Source of the DNA: Calditrichaceae bacterium
GTDB taxonomy: Bacteria; Calditrichota; Calditrichia; RBG-13-44-9; J075
Length of the DNA stretch: 49,265 nt
Direction of reading: 5' to 3'
Assembly (NCBI GenBank): GCA_013360445.1
Contig: JABWBP010000089.1
Coordinates: forward strand, 1-49,265
A model generated the notes under the pieces. It was not told the DNA's origin. It saw nothing but the letters and a program-made list of their open reading frames with translations, and did not search any database. Made by a program: the position numbers and the translations under genes. This document shows positions 27,201 through 35,028 of the stretch, in pieces; positions within the stretch are counted from its first letter, which is position 1, and the number at the start of each line of letters is the position of its first letter.

Positions 27201-28130
27201 GTGCAGTCCCTGCAGGATGACGACGTGATTTGCGGCGGCTGGTACGAATACCGCCTGGAAGCGGAGATCTCCGTCGGCGGCACAGTGTGGACCGGCCCTT
27301 TGAGCAACCCGGTGGGCGATTTCGCCTGCTTTGAGCCGGTTTTAATCCCGCTCGCCTACGACGACGGCACCTGGGAAGCGTTTTACGTGGTGGATTTTAC
27401 CTATGACGATAACAAATTTGCGGTACGCTACACCCCCACCTTCTACCCCTGCCGGGTGGTGCGCCTGACCACTATCGTCAACGGCGCCGAAGGGTTCGAT
27501 TTTACCATTCACGCCGATAACAGCGGGGTTCCCGGCGACCTGTTAGCCGGGCCTTACCGGGTAAACGCCCCGGTGGTAAGCCCGGTGGGCGACGTCATTC
27601 TTACCCTGCCGGGAATCGAGCCGCCGGTGATCGAGAGCGGGGATTTCTGGGCGGTGATCAACTTCCTGCCCACCTCTCCCGGTGCGCCGGGCATCGGGGT
27701 GGACGCCAGCTCCCCGAACGCCGGGCGGGGCCGGTATTACACCACTACCAGCGGCTGGATGAATTTTACCGGCGGCAACCTGATGGTTACGGCTTACCTG
27801 GCCGATCCGGTTACCGGCATCGCGGAGCCGGGGGCAGACGGCCTGCCGCGCAGCTTTGATTTGCAGCAGAACTATCCCAACCCCTTCAACCCCGCGACCA
27901 CGATCCGCTATCAAATGCCGGCGGCCAGCGACGTGGAGATCGCCATTTATAACCCCCTGGGGCAGAAAGTGCGCACCCTGGTCAACGCGGCGAACCAACC
28001 GGCCGGCTATTACCGGGCGGAATGGGACGGGCGCAACGACGCCGGGGCTGCAGCGGCCAGCGGAGTGTATCTCTACCGGCTGCGGGCAGGAGATTTCATT
28101 AAAGTGCGGAAGATGTTACTGGTCCGCTGA
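24300..28130 (+). CDS. Large secreted beta-propeller/CBM9-like protein with sorting domain
   Basis: 1276 residues from the ATG at 24300, with GGAGG seven bases ahead. Signal peptide about 1-30 (VILLWGCFSLLPAQ). Then a WD/YVTN-like propeller of about seven blades, each marked by VAxSxDGS-type words (ADISGDGSVIA, VAVSRDGSLVI, AISASGSHVAV, AISRDGSVLVT, VDVSADGSTVL, IAVSDDGRVAA, VDISEDGKRVL; about 120-440). A CarboxypepD_reg domain follows (ITNASGNYVIENIPAGTYTI, about 455-540), Fn3-like parts, a CBM9/DOMON-like domain (PQIDGILSPGEWDDAFTV, about 700-900), another Fn3 and a jelly-roll-like part. The end, LQQNYPNPFNPATTIRYQMP and GVYLYRLRAG, is a type IX-like sorting domain. Probably a surface binding protein. 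No catalytic residues identified. A strong terminator follows. Confidence 0.87.
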   Translation: MKTGYSIRCWCWGVVILLWGCFSLLPAQDKSVAGVKTLKEGGQSALQTVPQANFGKREALTAHLKGLKASPAPRKILDGSIIWNYQDPVAIAYGTMLDGAGDTPLTAWGLNNARVSRYTDVNNVPVWEFLTAPNDGVADISGDGSVIAAAAEFNFYLLNPATGTITYQLTIPDSLYASQVAVSRDGSLVIFLAAATGSAGTARVYAIDPAGPTPLWEVDLPQSAIGNWAGAAISASGSHVAVSGRFHIYVLDPANGSLIWDDFVDNTESAPAISRDGSVLVTADLSGFVQTRVFDPVAQEYNLIWQYRVPAGQFTNWASSVDVSADGSTVLAGSLLFFATGNDGTVMAFDTYGDGLPRWIYPNVGDMVDDIAVSDDGRVAAAVTWGDLNHTLPDLLVFDVASGDVTFSRSTPGSLFSVDISEDGKRVLAGGKAVHARQFGNGGLLYLVEIDLGGGSVSGVVNLSDTGDDSGVLVRALGTERSAITNASGNYVIENIPAGTYTIRAEKPGYTFGDIAGVTVTNGGANIGVNFTLDPFTAQPPALSASTGLPGAILLSWTGLLPSMPLPGGSPLTGGFHLTPEMRLAADPLPLQENLAAVKGEKRSINQFPASGDEIFPHFQSEIPAFLADSIAVYRSLLPGGPYQRIAGIPAAQSSYADSSVFPLRDYYYVINLFNETGQSVYSNEAPGRVSDSLLTFEFDAPQQSVAPQIDGILSPGEWDDAFTVDISDIFGYFSGTPKPQGSTLMYAKFDDAGDMLYVAGEDFLNAALDNNEGFGFYFDDNNNNDFEPRSALPVYQEGNFWAYWHPTGADLRFRKIYAGGGVGDIITLTGAEVAFSDAAGHVQGEVAIPLGFLEGYQLQVYSPDRIVGLGAFLIARDAQGNPIYNGWWPQTMNSVFTPRYFGSVGIDVSLDAPPKAPSDIVLTRQGNSLLLTWTDPTQGLNNDPLPAPPNIHVYRNGQFLASVNPGVQSLQDDDVICGGWYEYRLEAEISVGGTVWTGPLSNPVGDFACFEPVLIPLAYDDGTWEAFYVVDFTYDDNKFAVRYTPTFYPCRVVRLTTIVNGAEGFDFTIHADNSGVPGDLLAGPYRVNAPVVSPVGDVILTLPGIEPPVIESGDFWAVINFLPTSPGAPGIGVDASSPNAGRGRYYTTTSGWMNFTGGNLMVTAYLADPVTGIAEPGADGLPRSFDLQQNYPNPFNPATTIRYQMPAASDVEIAIYNPLGQKVRTLVNAANQPAGYYRAEWDGRNDAGAAAASGVYLYRLRAGDFIKVRKMLLVR

Positions 28131-28138
28131 GATCGAGC

Positions 28139-28177
28139 AACCCTCCCGGGGGTTTAGAACCTCCGGGAGGGTTCTAT
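28139..28177 (+). terminator. Strong rho-independent terminator
   Basis: AACCCTCCCGG (28139-28149) and CCGGGAGGGTT (28162-28172) pair perfectly, then CTATTTTT. Placed ten bases after the stop of the large secreted protein. Confidence 0.85.
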
Positions 28178-28302
28178 TTTTACAGATGGCGGTAATTACA
28201 CCGCGCAGAGCATCGCCGGCGGCGTTCACCCCGACGGGTCGGGGTGAACGAGTAGCAACTGCATAACCTCGGTTATAAAGAAACAAGGACCACGAGAGTT
28301 TG

Positions 28303-31296
28303 ATGAAACCCCTTCCCAAAACCCCCGATATTCCCCACCTGGAAAACCGCTTCGGGAAAATCTTCCAGGGCTTCCACGAATTGATGCGCTACCGCATCCG
28401 CGATGTTATTTTAGTCTCCAGCCTGTACGATTTTTACGTGTTCGAGGAAGACGGGCGGCTCTACGACGTGATCCGCAAAGAGTACCAGGGCCTGAATTTG
28501 AGTCCCGCGCCGGAATTTACCTTAGTCTCCAACGGCAAAGAAGCTTTGGAGCTGGCCCGCGACGGACGCAAATACGACCTCATCATCACCACCCCGCACA
28601 TCCAGGACATGGAGGTGACCCGCTTCGCAAAACTGGTGCGCGGCGCCGGCATCGACATCCCGATTGTGCTGCTGACCTACGACAGCCGGGAGACTTCGGA
28701 GCTGCTCTCGCACTACAACACTTCCGCCCTGTTCGACCAGGTGTTCATCTGGCAGGGCGACTTTCGCATCCTCATCGCCATCATCAAACAGTTGGAAGAC
28801 CGTTTCAACGTGGAACACGACACCCGCACCATCGGGGTGCAGGTGATCATCCTGATCGAAGATAACGTGCGCTACTATTCCTCTTTCCTGCCTATTATCT
28901 ACAACGAGCTATTCAACCAATCCCTGCGCCTGATTTCCGAAGGGGTGAACCTGCCGGACCGTTACCTGCGCATGCGCGCCCGGCCCAAGATTTTGCTGTG
29001 CAACAATTACGAGCAGGCCTGGGATTATTTCGAGAAATATAAAGAGTATATCTTAGGCATCATTTCCGACATCGATTTTATCCACGACGGGCGGCAGGAC
29101 CCCGAAGCGGGGCTGGAATTCGCCCGCAACGTCAAAAAAGCGATGGGGGATATTCCGATTCTGCTGCAATCCAATGTACCGGAAAATACCACCCGCGCCC
29201 AGGAAGCCGGCGCTTCGTTTTTGTTGAAAGATTCCCCTACCCTGCTGAACGATCTCCATAAATTCATCATGGAGAATTTCGGTTTCGGCGATTTTATTTT
29301 TCGCGCCGATGACGGCCGGGAGGTCGGGCGCGCCCACAACCTCAGCTCCCTGGAGCAGCAGCTCCACCTGGCGCCGGGGGAAAGCATCAAATACCATGCG
29401 GATCGCAATCATTTTTCGAACTGGCTGAAAGCCCGCACCGAATTCTGGCTGGCCCACCGCCTGCGCCCCCGCAAGGTATCGGATTTCGCTTCCATCGAGG
29501 ACCTCCGGCAACTGCTGATCTCTTCTCTTCAGGAGTACCGCAAGGCCCGCCATCGCGGCACCGTCACCGATTTCCGGAAGGACACCTTCGATCCCAACGG
29601 CAGTTTTGCGCGGATCGGGGGAGGCTCCCTGGGAGGAAAAGCGCGCGGGATCAGCTTCGTCAACCTGTTGTTGAACAACTCCGATCTTCGCCACAAATTC
29701 AAAGGGGTGGTGGTGCAGGTACCCGCGGGGGTGGTGGTCGGCACGGACGTGTTCGATTATTTCCTGGATGAGAATCACCTGCGGAATTTTGCCCTCTCCG
29801 CGAATGACGACGGGGAGATTACCCGGCGGTTCCTGGCGGCCAACAAATTCCCCGCAGAGGTGGTCGAGCAGTTGCGGGAATTCTTAGAAATCATGACCGT
29901 TCCTTTAGCGGTTCGTTCCTCCAGCCTGTTGGAGGATTCCCAATATCATCCCTTTGCGGGGGTGTATGAAACTTATATGATTCCCAACCGGCATCCGGAG
30001 CCGCAGCAGCGCCTTCAGGAATTATTGAATACTATCAAGTGCATATACGCCTCCACCTTTTACAATCTTGCCAAAGATTACATCCGGGTGACCTCCTACC
30101 GTTTAGAGGAGGAAAAAATGGCCGTGATCATCCAGAAGATGGTCGGGGCGCGGCATAAAAACCGCTTCTATCCGGAAGTTTCGGGAGTGGCCAAATCGCA
30201 CAATTTTTACCCCGTTGCGCCCCAGAAAGCGGACGACGGTATCATCTCCGTGGCCCTGGGATTGGGCAAAATGGTGGTGGAAGGCGGCGCCTCGGTGCGC
30301 TTCTGCGCGAAATACCCGCATCACATTCCCCAGTTTTCGACCATCCCGGAGACTCTAAAGAACAGCCAGCAGAACTTCTACGCCCTGGATCTTGAAACGC
30401 ATTTGGACGCCAACCTGGAAAGTTACCGGGGCTTGATTTGCTCCCTGCCCTTGAGCGAGGCAGAGAAGGATGGAACCCTCTATCACGTCGGCTCTACCTA
30501 CTCTCACGAAAATCACGCCATTTACGACGGCCTCTCCCGCCCCGGCCCGCGGCTGGTTACCTTTGCCCCGATCCTCAAGAACAAGATTTTTCCCTTCCCG
30601 CAAATTTTGGAAATTTTGCTGGAGATGGGGCGCAAGGGGATGGGAACGCCGGTCGAGATCGAATTTGCAGCCAATGTGTCGGCGCCGCCGGGGGAGCCGA
30701 AAGAATTCGGGGTGCTGCAAGTGCGGCCGCTGGTGCTCAGCCGGGAGATGGATCAACTGCGGTTTGGGAAAACCGAGAACGAGGAATTGATCTGCAAGAG
30801 CGATAAGGTGTTAGGCAACGGCCTCATCGAGCATATTTACGACGTGGTGATGGTGGATTACGAACGGTTTGACCGCGCCAAAAGCCGCGAGGTCGCCCGG
30901 GAAGTTTATTATTTCAACGCCAAACTTTTGGCGGAAAAACGCCCCTACCTGCTGATCGGGGTGGGCCGCTGGGGCTCCATGGACCCCTGGTTGGGCATTC
31001 CGGTGCGCTGGGAGCAGATATCCGGGGCCAAAGCCATCGTGGAAACCGGGTTCAAGAATATGGACGTGACCCCTTCGCAAGGCTCCCATTTTTTCCAGAA
31101 CATTACCTCCTTCATGGTCGGCTACTTCACAGTCGATTCCTTGAACGACGAGAGCTTTGTGGATTGGAAGTGGCTGCAAGCGCAGCAACCTTACGAAGGG
31201 TTGGAATTTACCCGGCATCTGCGCTTCCCCTCGCCGGTGGTGGTAAAAATGAACGGCCACCAGCACAAGGGAATCATTTTGAAGCCGCGGGGGTGA
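28303..31296 (+). CDS. Receiver-domain/PEP-synthase-like ATP-binding protein
   Basis: 997 residues (ATG at 28303; TTG at 28300 is the alternative). The first 330 residues hold two receiver-like domains: the first (about 34-165) has Thr at the acceptor site (YDLIITTPHI), so it is degenerate; the second (about 180-330) keeps Glu186-Asp187, Asp256 (LGIISDIDF), Ser290 and Lys309, so it may be phosphorylated. From about 430 is a PEP/pyruvate-dikinase nucleotide-binding domain: IGGGSLGGKARG, VPLAVRSSSLLEDSQ, PFAGVYETY and VLQVRPLVLS. The phosphohistidine swivel domain (TGG-x-x-SHA) and the PEP barrel of PpsA or PpdK are missing, so it cannot be a normal PEP synthase. I recall similar proteins in FCB bacteria. 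Function unknown; possibly nucleotide-dependent phosphotransfer under two-component control. Confidence 0.8.
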   Translation: MKPLPKTPDIPHLENRFGKIFQGFHELMRYRIRDVILVSSLYDFYVFEEDGRLYDVIRKEYQGLNLSPAPEFTLVSNGKEALELARDGRKYDLIITTPHIQDMEVTRFAKLVRGAGIDIPIVLLTYDSRETSELLSHYNTSALFDQVFIWQGDFRILIAIIKQLEDRFNVEHDTRTIGVQVIILIEDNVRYYSSFLPIIYNELFNQSLRLISEGVNLPDRYLRMRARPKILLCNNYEQAWDYFEKYKEYILGIISDIDFIHDGRQDPEAGLEFARNVKKAMGDIPILLQSNVPENTTRAQEAGASFLLKDSPTLLNDLHKFIMENFGFGDFIFRADDGREVGRAHNLSSLEQQLHLAPGESIKYHADRNHFSNWLKARTEFWLAHRLRPRKVSDFASIEDLRQLLISSLQEYRKARHRGTVTDFRKDTFDPNGSFARIGGGSLGGKARGISFVNLLLNNSDLRHKFKGVVVQVPAGVVVGTDVFDYFLDENHLRNFALSANDDGEITRRFLAANKFPAEVVEQLREFLEIMTVPLAVRSSSLLEDSQYHPFAGVYETYMIPNRHPEPQQRLQELLNTIKCIYASTFYNLAKDYIRVTSYRLEEEKMAVIIQKMVGARHKNRFYPEVSGVAKSHNFYPVAPQKADDGIISVALGLGKMVVEGGASVRFCAKYPHHIPQFSTIPETLKNSQQNFYALDLETHLDANLESYRGLICSLPLSEAEKDGTLYHVGSTYSHENHAIYDGLSRPGPRLVTFAPILKNKIFPFPQILEILLEMGRKGMGTPVEIEFAANVSAPPGEPKEFGVLQVRPLVLSREMDQLRFGKTENEELICKSDKVLGNGLIEHIYDVVMVDYERFDRAKSREVAREVYYFNAKLLAEKRPYLLIGVGRWGSMDPWLGIPVRWEQISGAKAIVETGFKNMDVTPSQGSHFFQNITSFMVGYFTVDSLNDESFVDWKWLQAQQPYEGLEFTRHLRFPSPVVVKMNGHQHKGIILKPRG

Positions 31297-31367
31297 TGTG
31301 GGGAGGGGCAGGAATAGTTATCGCTGGCTCAATTTTGCTTTTTTTCGGAAACTATAAAGGGAATCGT

Positions 31368-32798
31368 ATGAAAATCCCAATAAATCTAAGGCCGGGAAGA
31401 GCGCTGCTCCTCCTGGTCGTCACGCTGGGGAGCATTTTCGCCCAGACCCCGCAGCAAAAGAAAGCCCTGGCCGCCCTGGGGGAGCTGAGCAACTCGTTCG
31501 AAGCCCTGGCGGAGCAGGTGGCCCCGGCGGTGGTGCAAATTTTTTCCACCGGCTACGCGCCGGGGGACGCGCAGACCGCGTCCAGCATCCTGGCCCCCCA
31601 GCGCAGCAGCGGTTCCGGGGTTATCCTCGACCCCAACGGTTACATCATCACCAATGCCCACGTGGTAGAGGGAGCGACCCGGGTGGAAGTGCAGCTCGCC
31701 TCCCTGGAAAAAGCGGGCGCTAAATCCCGCTCGATTCTGCGGCCGCGGGGAAAGAAGCTGCCGGCGACGATATTAGGCCTTGACCGGGAAACGGACTTAG
31801 CCGTGCTGAAAATCGAAGGGCAGAATCTCCCCTTCCTCCAATTGGGAGATTCCGATTTGCTGCGCCAGGGGCAATTGGTGCTGGCGTTCGGCAGTCCCCT
31901 GGGGCTGGACAACAGCGTTAGCTTAGGCGTTATCAGCTCCGTGGCCCGGCAGTTAAGGCCGGAGGACCCCATGATCTACATTCAGACCGATGCGCCGATC
32001 AACCCCGGCAACAGCGGCGGCCCGCTGGTCAACACCGAGGGGCAGGTGGTGGGGATCAACACCCTGATCTTCAGCCAGTCCGGGGGCAGCGAGGGGTTGG
32101 GATTCGCCGCGCCCGGCAACATCGTGCGGAACGTGTTCGAACAGATCAAACGGCACGGGCGGGTGCGCCGGGGAGAGATCGGGGTAAACGCCCAGACCAT
32201 CACCCCCACCCTGGCCAGGGGACTGAAGCTGCCGCAGGATTGGGGCGTGCTGGCGGGGGACGTATCTCCCGGAAGCCCCGCGGCGGAAGCAGGTTTGAAT
32301 AGCGGGGACGTTATTTTCAGCCTTGACACTAAAATCATGGAAAACGGGCGGCAATTCGAGGTGAACATCTATCGCCGGCCGGTCGGGGAGGAAGTGCTGT
32401 TGGAAGTGCTGCGCGGCAGCGAGCGGCTGACCATGAAAGTGAGTGTGATCGAGCGCCCCGATGAGGCTTCCCGCTTTCTCGAAATGGTGAATCCCCGGGA
32501 TAACCTGGTCCCACGGTTGGGCATTTTGGCCATCGACATCGACAGCCGGGTCGAAGAAATGCTGCCGCGGCTGCGCAAGAAGTTCGGGGTGTTAGTGGCC
32601 GCCATTTCCGCGGACAGCCCGGTGGAGAATGGCGCTTTTTACCCCGGCGACGTTATTTACGGCATCAATGGGGTGGAAATTACCGGGCTGTTCGGCCTGC
32701 GGGCAGAACTGGATAAACTCCGGCCCGGCGACGCCGCAGCGCTGCAAATCCAGCGCCGCGGGCAGTTGATGTTTTTGGGGGTGGCGGTGGAGCAGTAA
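31368..32798 (+). CDS. HtrA/Deg-family serine protease with two PDZ domains
   Basis: 476 residues from the ATG at 31368 (AAGGGA ahead); the frame is open upstream into the previous gene. Signal peptide about 1-25 (RALLLLVVTLGSIFAQ). Trypsin-like triad: His98 (YIITNAHVV), Asp143 (DRETDLAVLKI), Ser216 (NPGNSGGPLV). PDZ1 about 280-370 (GVLAGDVSPGSPAAEAGLNS), PDZ2 about 385-475 (GVLVAAISADSPVENGAFYP). Periplasmic quality control of misfolded proteins is the family role. About 70 bases follow the preceding stop. In this setting of many secreted proteins, envelope-stress protection is likely. No obvious promoter seen. Confidence 0.93.
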   Translation: MKIPINLRPGRALLLLVVTLGSIFAQTPQQKKALAALGELSNSFEALAEQVAPAVVQIFSTGYAPGDAQTASSILAPQRSSGSGVILDPNGYIITNAHVVEGATRVEVQLASLEKAGAKSRSILRPRGKKLPATILGLDRETDLAVLKIEGQNLPFLQLGDSDLLRQGQLVLAFGSPLGLDNSVSLGVISSVARQLRPEDPMIYIQTDAPINPGNSGGPLVNTEGQVVGINTLIFSQSGGSEGLGFAAPGNIVRNVFEQIKRHGRVRRGEIGVNAQTITPTLARGLKLPQDWGVLAGDVSPGSPAAEAGLNSGDVIFSLDTKIMENGRQFEVNIYRRPVGEEVLLEVLRGSERLTMKVSVIERPDEASRFLEMVNPRDNLVPRLGILAIDIDSRVEEMLPRLRKKFGVLVAAISADSPVENGAFYPGDVIYGINGVEITGLFGLRAELDKLRPGDAAALQIQRRGQLMFLGVAVEQ

Positions 32799-32845
32799 CC
32801 GCGGGATGTTGCCCCGCCAACAACCCTTTCAATAACACTCGAACA

Positions 32846-33856
32846 CTATAACACGATCTGCTCGCTAATTTCCCCCGCGATGGAGCGGCAAAACTGTTGG
32901 CGCACTTCCGAAATATCTTCCGGGTATTGCCCCAACAGGTGCATCAGCTTCACGATAGCGGCCTCCACGGTCATGTCCCCCGCCCCGATGGCCCCCGCCG
33001 CAGCAATCAATTTTCCGTTTTCATAGCGGGAGAGATCCACCTTGCCATGCCGGCTCTGCGAGGTAATCGTCACCACTTTGCCCGCCCCGGTCAAATCTTC
33101 GATCAAAGGTACGAAGGATTTTTCCTGCACCGAGAGGTTGCCCAGCCCTAACCCGCGAATCACCACCGCCTGCACCTGGGTGTAAAAGAGGCAGCGCAGG
33201 TAATCCGGCTGCAAGCCGGGGAAGAAGGAGAGAGTGAGCACCCGGTCGGAAACCGCGGTTTTCAGCTCCGGCGGCCCGGCCGGGCGCAGAAGCTGGCCGT
33301 TAGCAATGTGCACGTCTAATCCCACTTCCGCCAGGGGCGGGAAATTGGGGCTTTCGAACGCCCCGTAGTCGATGGTGGAAATTTTCACCGCGCGGTTGCC
33401 GCGCAGCAACCGGGTGCCGAAGAAGATGCACACCTCCGGGATCGCGTAAGTGGCCAACTCCACCGCGTTGATAAGGTTGGCGCGGGCGTCGGTGCGAATT
33501 TCCGACAGGGGGCGCTGGGAGCCGGTCAAAATTACCGGTTTGGGCAGGTTGGGCAGCATAAAGGAGAGCGCCGCGGCGGTGTAGGAGAGCGCGTCGGTGC
33601 CGTGGATGATTACGAAGCCGTCGTAGCTATCCAGGTTATGATAGATGAGGCCGGCCAGCTCCTGCCAATGGCGCGGCTGCACGTTGCCGCTGTCGAGGTT
33701 GAAGGGCGCTTTGAAATCGATCCGGGCAATCTTTTCCAGTTCCGGCACGTGGGCGGTGATGCGCGCCTGCATCTGGCTGGGGGCTAAAATTTCCCCGGGC
33801 TGCATCTTCACCATCCCAAAGGTGCCGCCGGTATGGAGGATGAGGATTTTTTTCAT
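32846..33856 (-). CDS. ansA: L-asparaginase, type I
   Basis: 336 residues from the ATG at 33856 (AAAGAGG ahead). KKILILHTGGTFGMV holds the first catalytic Thr; GFVIIHGTDALSYTAAAL holds the second Thr-Asp pair; VILTGSQRPLSEIRTDARANL and the later conserved Lys-containing parts are also there. Hydrolyses asparagine to aspartate and ammonia, in the cytoplasm, as no signal peptide is present. Length fits AnsA of E. coli (338). Convergent with the HtrA gene, which ends 47 bases away, and probably a single-gene unit. Confidence 0.94.
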   Translation of the reverse strand: MKKILILHTGGTFGMVKMQPGEILAPSQMQARITAHVPELEKIARIDFKAPFNLDSGNVQPRHWQELAGLIYHNLDSYDGFVIIHGTDALSYTAAALSFMLPNLPKPVILTGSQRPLSEIRTDARANLINAVELATYAIPEVCIFFGTRLLRGNRAVKISTIDYGAFESPNFPPLAEVGLDVHIANGQLLRPAGPPELKTAVSDRVLTLSFFPGLQPDYLRCLFYTQVQAVVIRGLGLGNLSVQEKSFVPLIEDLTGAGKVVTITSQSRHGKVDLSRYENGKLIAAAGAIGAGDMTVEAAIVKLMHLLGQYPEDISEVRQQFCRSIAGEISEQIVL

Positions 33857-33960
33857 GGCGCCTCTTTTGAACGACAATTATTCTATCGGAGTAGTCAGGC
33901 GATGAAGGATGATAAACCTCTAAATTTCCGAGGGCAAAACTATTGCAAAACATAGAAAAA

Positions 33961-34003
33961 TTGTTACTATTCAGCCACAGAGACCACAGAGGTCACAGAG
34001 GAA
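33961..34003. repeat. CACAGAG-type interspersed repeat, copy 2
   Basis: GTTACTATTCAGCCACAGAG followed by CACAGAG units, inverted relative to copy 1 at 53-98. Both copies share the GT-ACTATTCAG edge and stand just beyond the 3' end of a toxin gene. Confidence 0.6.
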
Positions 34004-34073
34004 GATTTGGGGGTATCCACCACTTCGTGGAGAGCATTTAGAGCCTTATATATTTTTTTTAAAAACGGCGGTT

Positions 34074-34458
34074 TTACCACACTATTTTTACGCTAATCTT
34101 CCTTAACGCTCTATCTTTGCTAACTAAAGAGGTTTTAGTTAACTGTGCTGTCGCCGGGATTAAACGGTCATGCGCTTCCAGTCCAGTTAACGACCCCGCA
34201 ATTTTCAATATTTCCATGCCAAATGGAATCATCTCATAATTGATGCTGTTTTCAATTTGTGAAAGCAAATCTCCAAAAGATAAATTCAGCTTTCCTTTTT
34301 CTGCCAGATACAGAATTTCCATCAAGACAATGATCGGCGCATAAATGAGATCATTCTTTTCTGCCTCTACAATCGTTTGCATTGCTTTGGGAGATAACTT
34401 GTCGTTCAAATTCTTGTCGATACCCAATCAAGGCATGGGTATCTATGGTAATTGCCAT
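34074..34458 (-). pseudogene. VapC-type PIN toxin, frameshifted near its start
   Basis: Beginning at the ATG at 34458 the frame reads MAITIDTHALIG, the usual PIN-domain start with its first catalytic Asp, then runs into nonsense-like YRQEFERQ. From 34427 the other frame gives DKNLNDKLSPKAMQTIVEAE, LIYAPIIVLMEILYLAEKGK and ...LEAHDRLIPATAQL, the rest of a PIN ribonuclease with its acidic residues. Expected text at the junction is LIWY-DKNLNDK, so two bases appear to be lost in ATTGGGTATCGAC. The toxin is therefore probably dead, unless the ribosome shifts frame or the assembly has an error here. The start overlaps the antitoxin gene by 16 bases. Confidence 0.8.
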
Positions 34459-34649
34459 ATTTTCTTGGCCTCTTCAATATCCTGCTCCGTTATCGGGCTG
34501 CCCTGGATAATTCCCTTCAAAAATATTCGCCCGGTTTTTTTATCCCTGGCTTTCTGCAAAGTGAGCCATTCCAAAAAGGATCTGGCTGTAGTGAGTTTAT
34601 CCCCAGGGAGTTTATCGATCAATTCATAAAGTTCTTGTTTGGCGATCAT
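34443..34649 (-). CDS. Antitoxin of the broken VapC pair
   Basis: 68 residues from the ATG at 34649, chosen for its GAGGAG six bases upstream. MIAKQELYELIDKLPGDKLT, then TARSFLEWLTLQKAR and ITEQDIEEAKKIW: a helical N-terminal half (ELIDKLP...ARxFLEWL) like the DUF2281-type or other VapB-like antitoxins, and a C-terminal toxin-binding tail. It stays open while the toxin is frameshifted, so it could now be free to act on other VapC toxins. Its overlap with the vapC start shows an operon. Confidence 0.75.
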   Translation of the reverse strand: MIAKQELYELIDKLPGDKLTTARSFLEWLTLQKARDKKTGRIFLKGIIQGSPITEQDIEEAKKIWQLP

Positions 34650-34728
34650 TAATAGCTCCTCTTCTTTATTGAAAAAGAAGATACACTGGCAGAAAAAGGG
34701 ACGCAAGGGGATTTTCCCGGCATGAAGC

Positions 34729-34815
34729 TCAAAACCTCAATTCCCCGAACACGCGTTTCCGCAGCCCCACGGTATTCCCGTAGCGGGTATGGTTGATCCA
34801 GCCGTGAACGCTCTG
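34729..34815 (-). pseudogene. C-terminal stub of a reverse transcriptase
   Basis: Minus-strand frame QSVHGWINHTRYGNTVGLRK, then RVFGELRF and TGA. SVxxWINHxRYxNTxGLRK is the usual C-terminal end of bacterial group II/DGR-like reverse transcriptases (recalled pattern). Upstream the frame is closed by TAA and no polymerase domain (YADD box) is found in the window, so this is a remnant of about 28 codons. The break lies within ten bases of a perfect palindrome at 34823. Confidence 0.55.
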
Positions 34816-34822
34816 TTAATTT

Positions 34823-34863
34823 CCATAGACCTCAAAGGTTTCCAAAACCTTTGAGGTCTATGG
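34823..34863. repeat. Perfect palindrome with 18-bp arms
   Basis: CCATAGACCTCAAAGGTT, loop TCCAA, AACCTTTGAGGTCTATGG. Exact arms. A looser relative (TTCAAAGGTT...AGCTTTGAAG) lies at 39900. I recall AGACCTCAAAGGTTT-type palindromes as common intergenic repeats in some uncultured lineages. It separates the reverse-transcriptase stub from the Rpn nuclease region. Confidence 0.8.
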
Positions 34864-35028
34864 CCTACCAACCTTTCCTTAAACCAACCTTGTTTACGCC
34901 AGCAAGTATTTGTATCTTCGCTGGTAAAATTTACCGTGAAAGGGGCAAAACAAGAGGCGGAAGAGGGGGTGTTTCTGTAAGGAGCCGCCTGCGCAGCGAG
35001 TGCGCAAATGTTCAAAGGCCGGCATACC
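34864..35028. other. Leader region of the Rpn nuclease gene
   Basis: No gene is recognised. Contains the purine-rich stretch GAGGCGGAAGAGGGGGTG (34951-34968) and the hairpin CTGCGCAGCGAGTGCGCA (34988-35005). The Rpn gene could start at 35008 (ATG, no ribosome binding site) or 35029. Confidence 0.4.

Noticed and set aside
34729-35028. A diversity-generating retroelement (reverse-transcriptase end plus variable gene).
   Set aside because: No polymerase domain, no template/variable repeat pair and no C-type lectin gene is in the window; only a stub remains.
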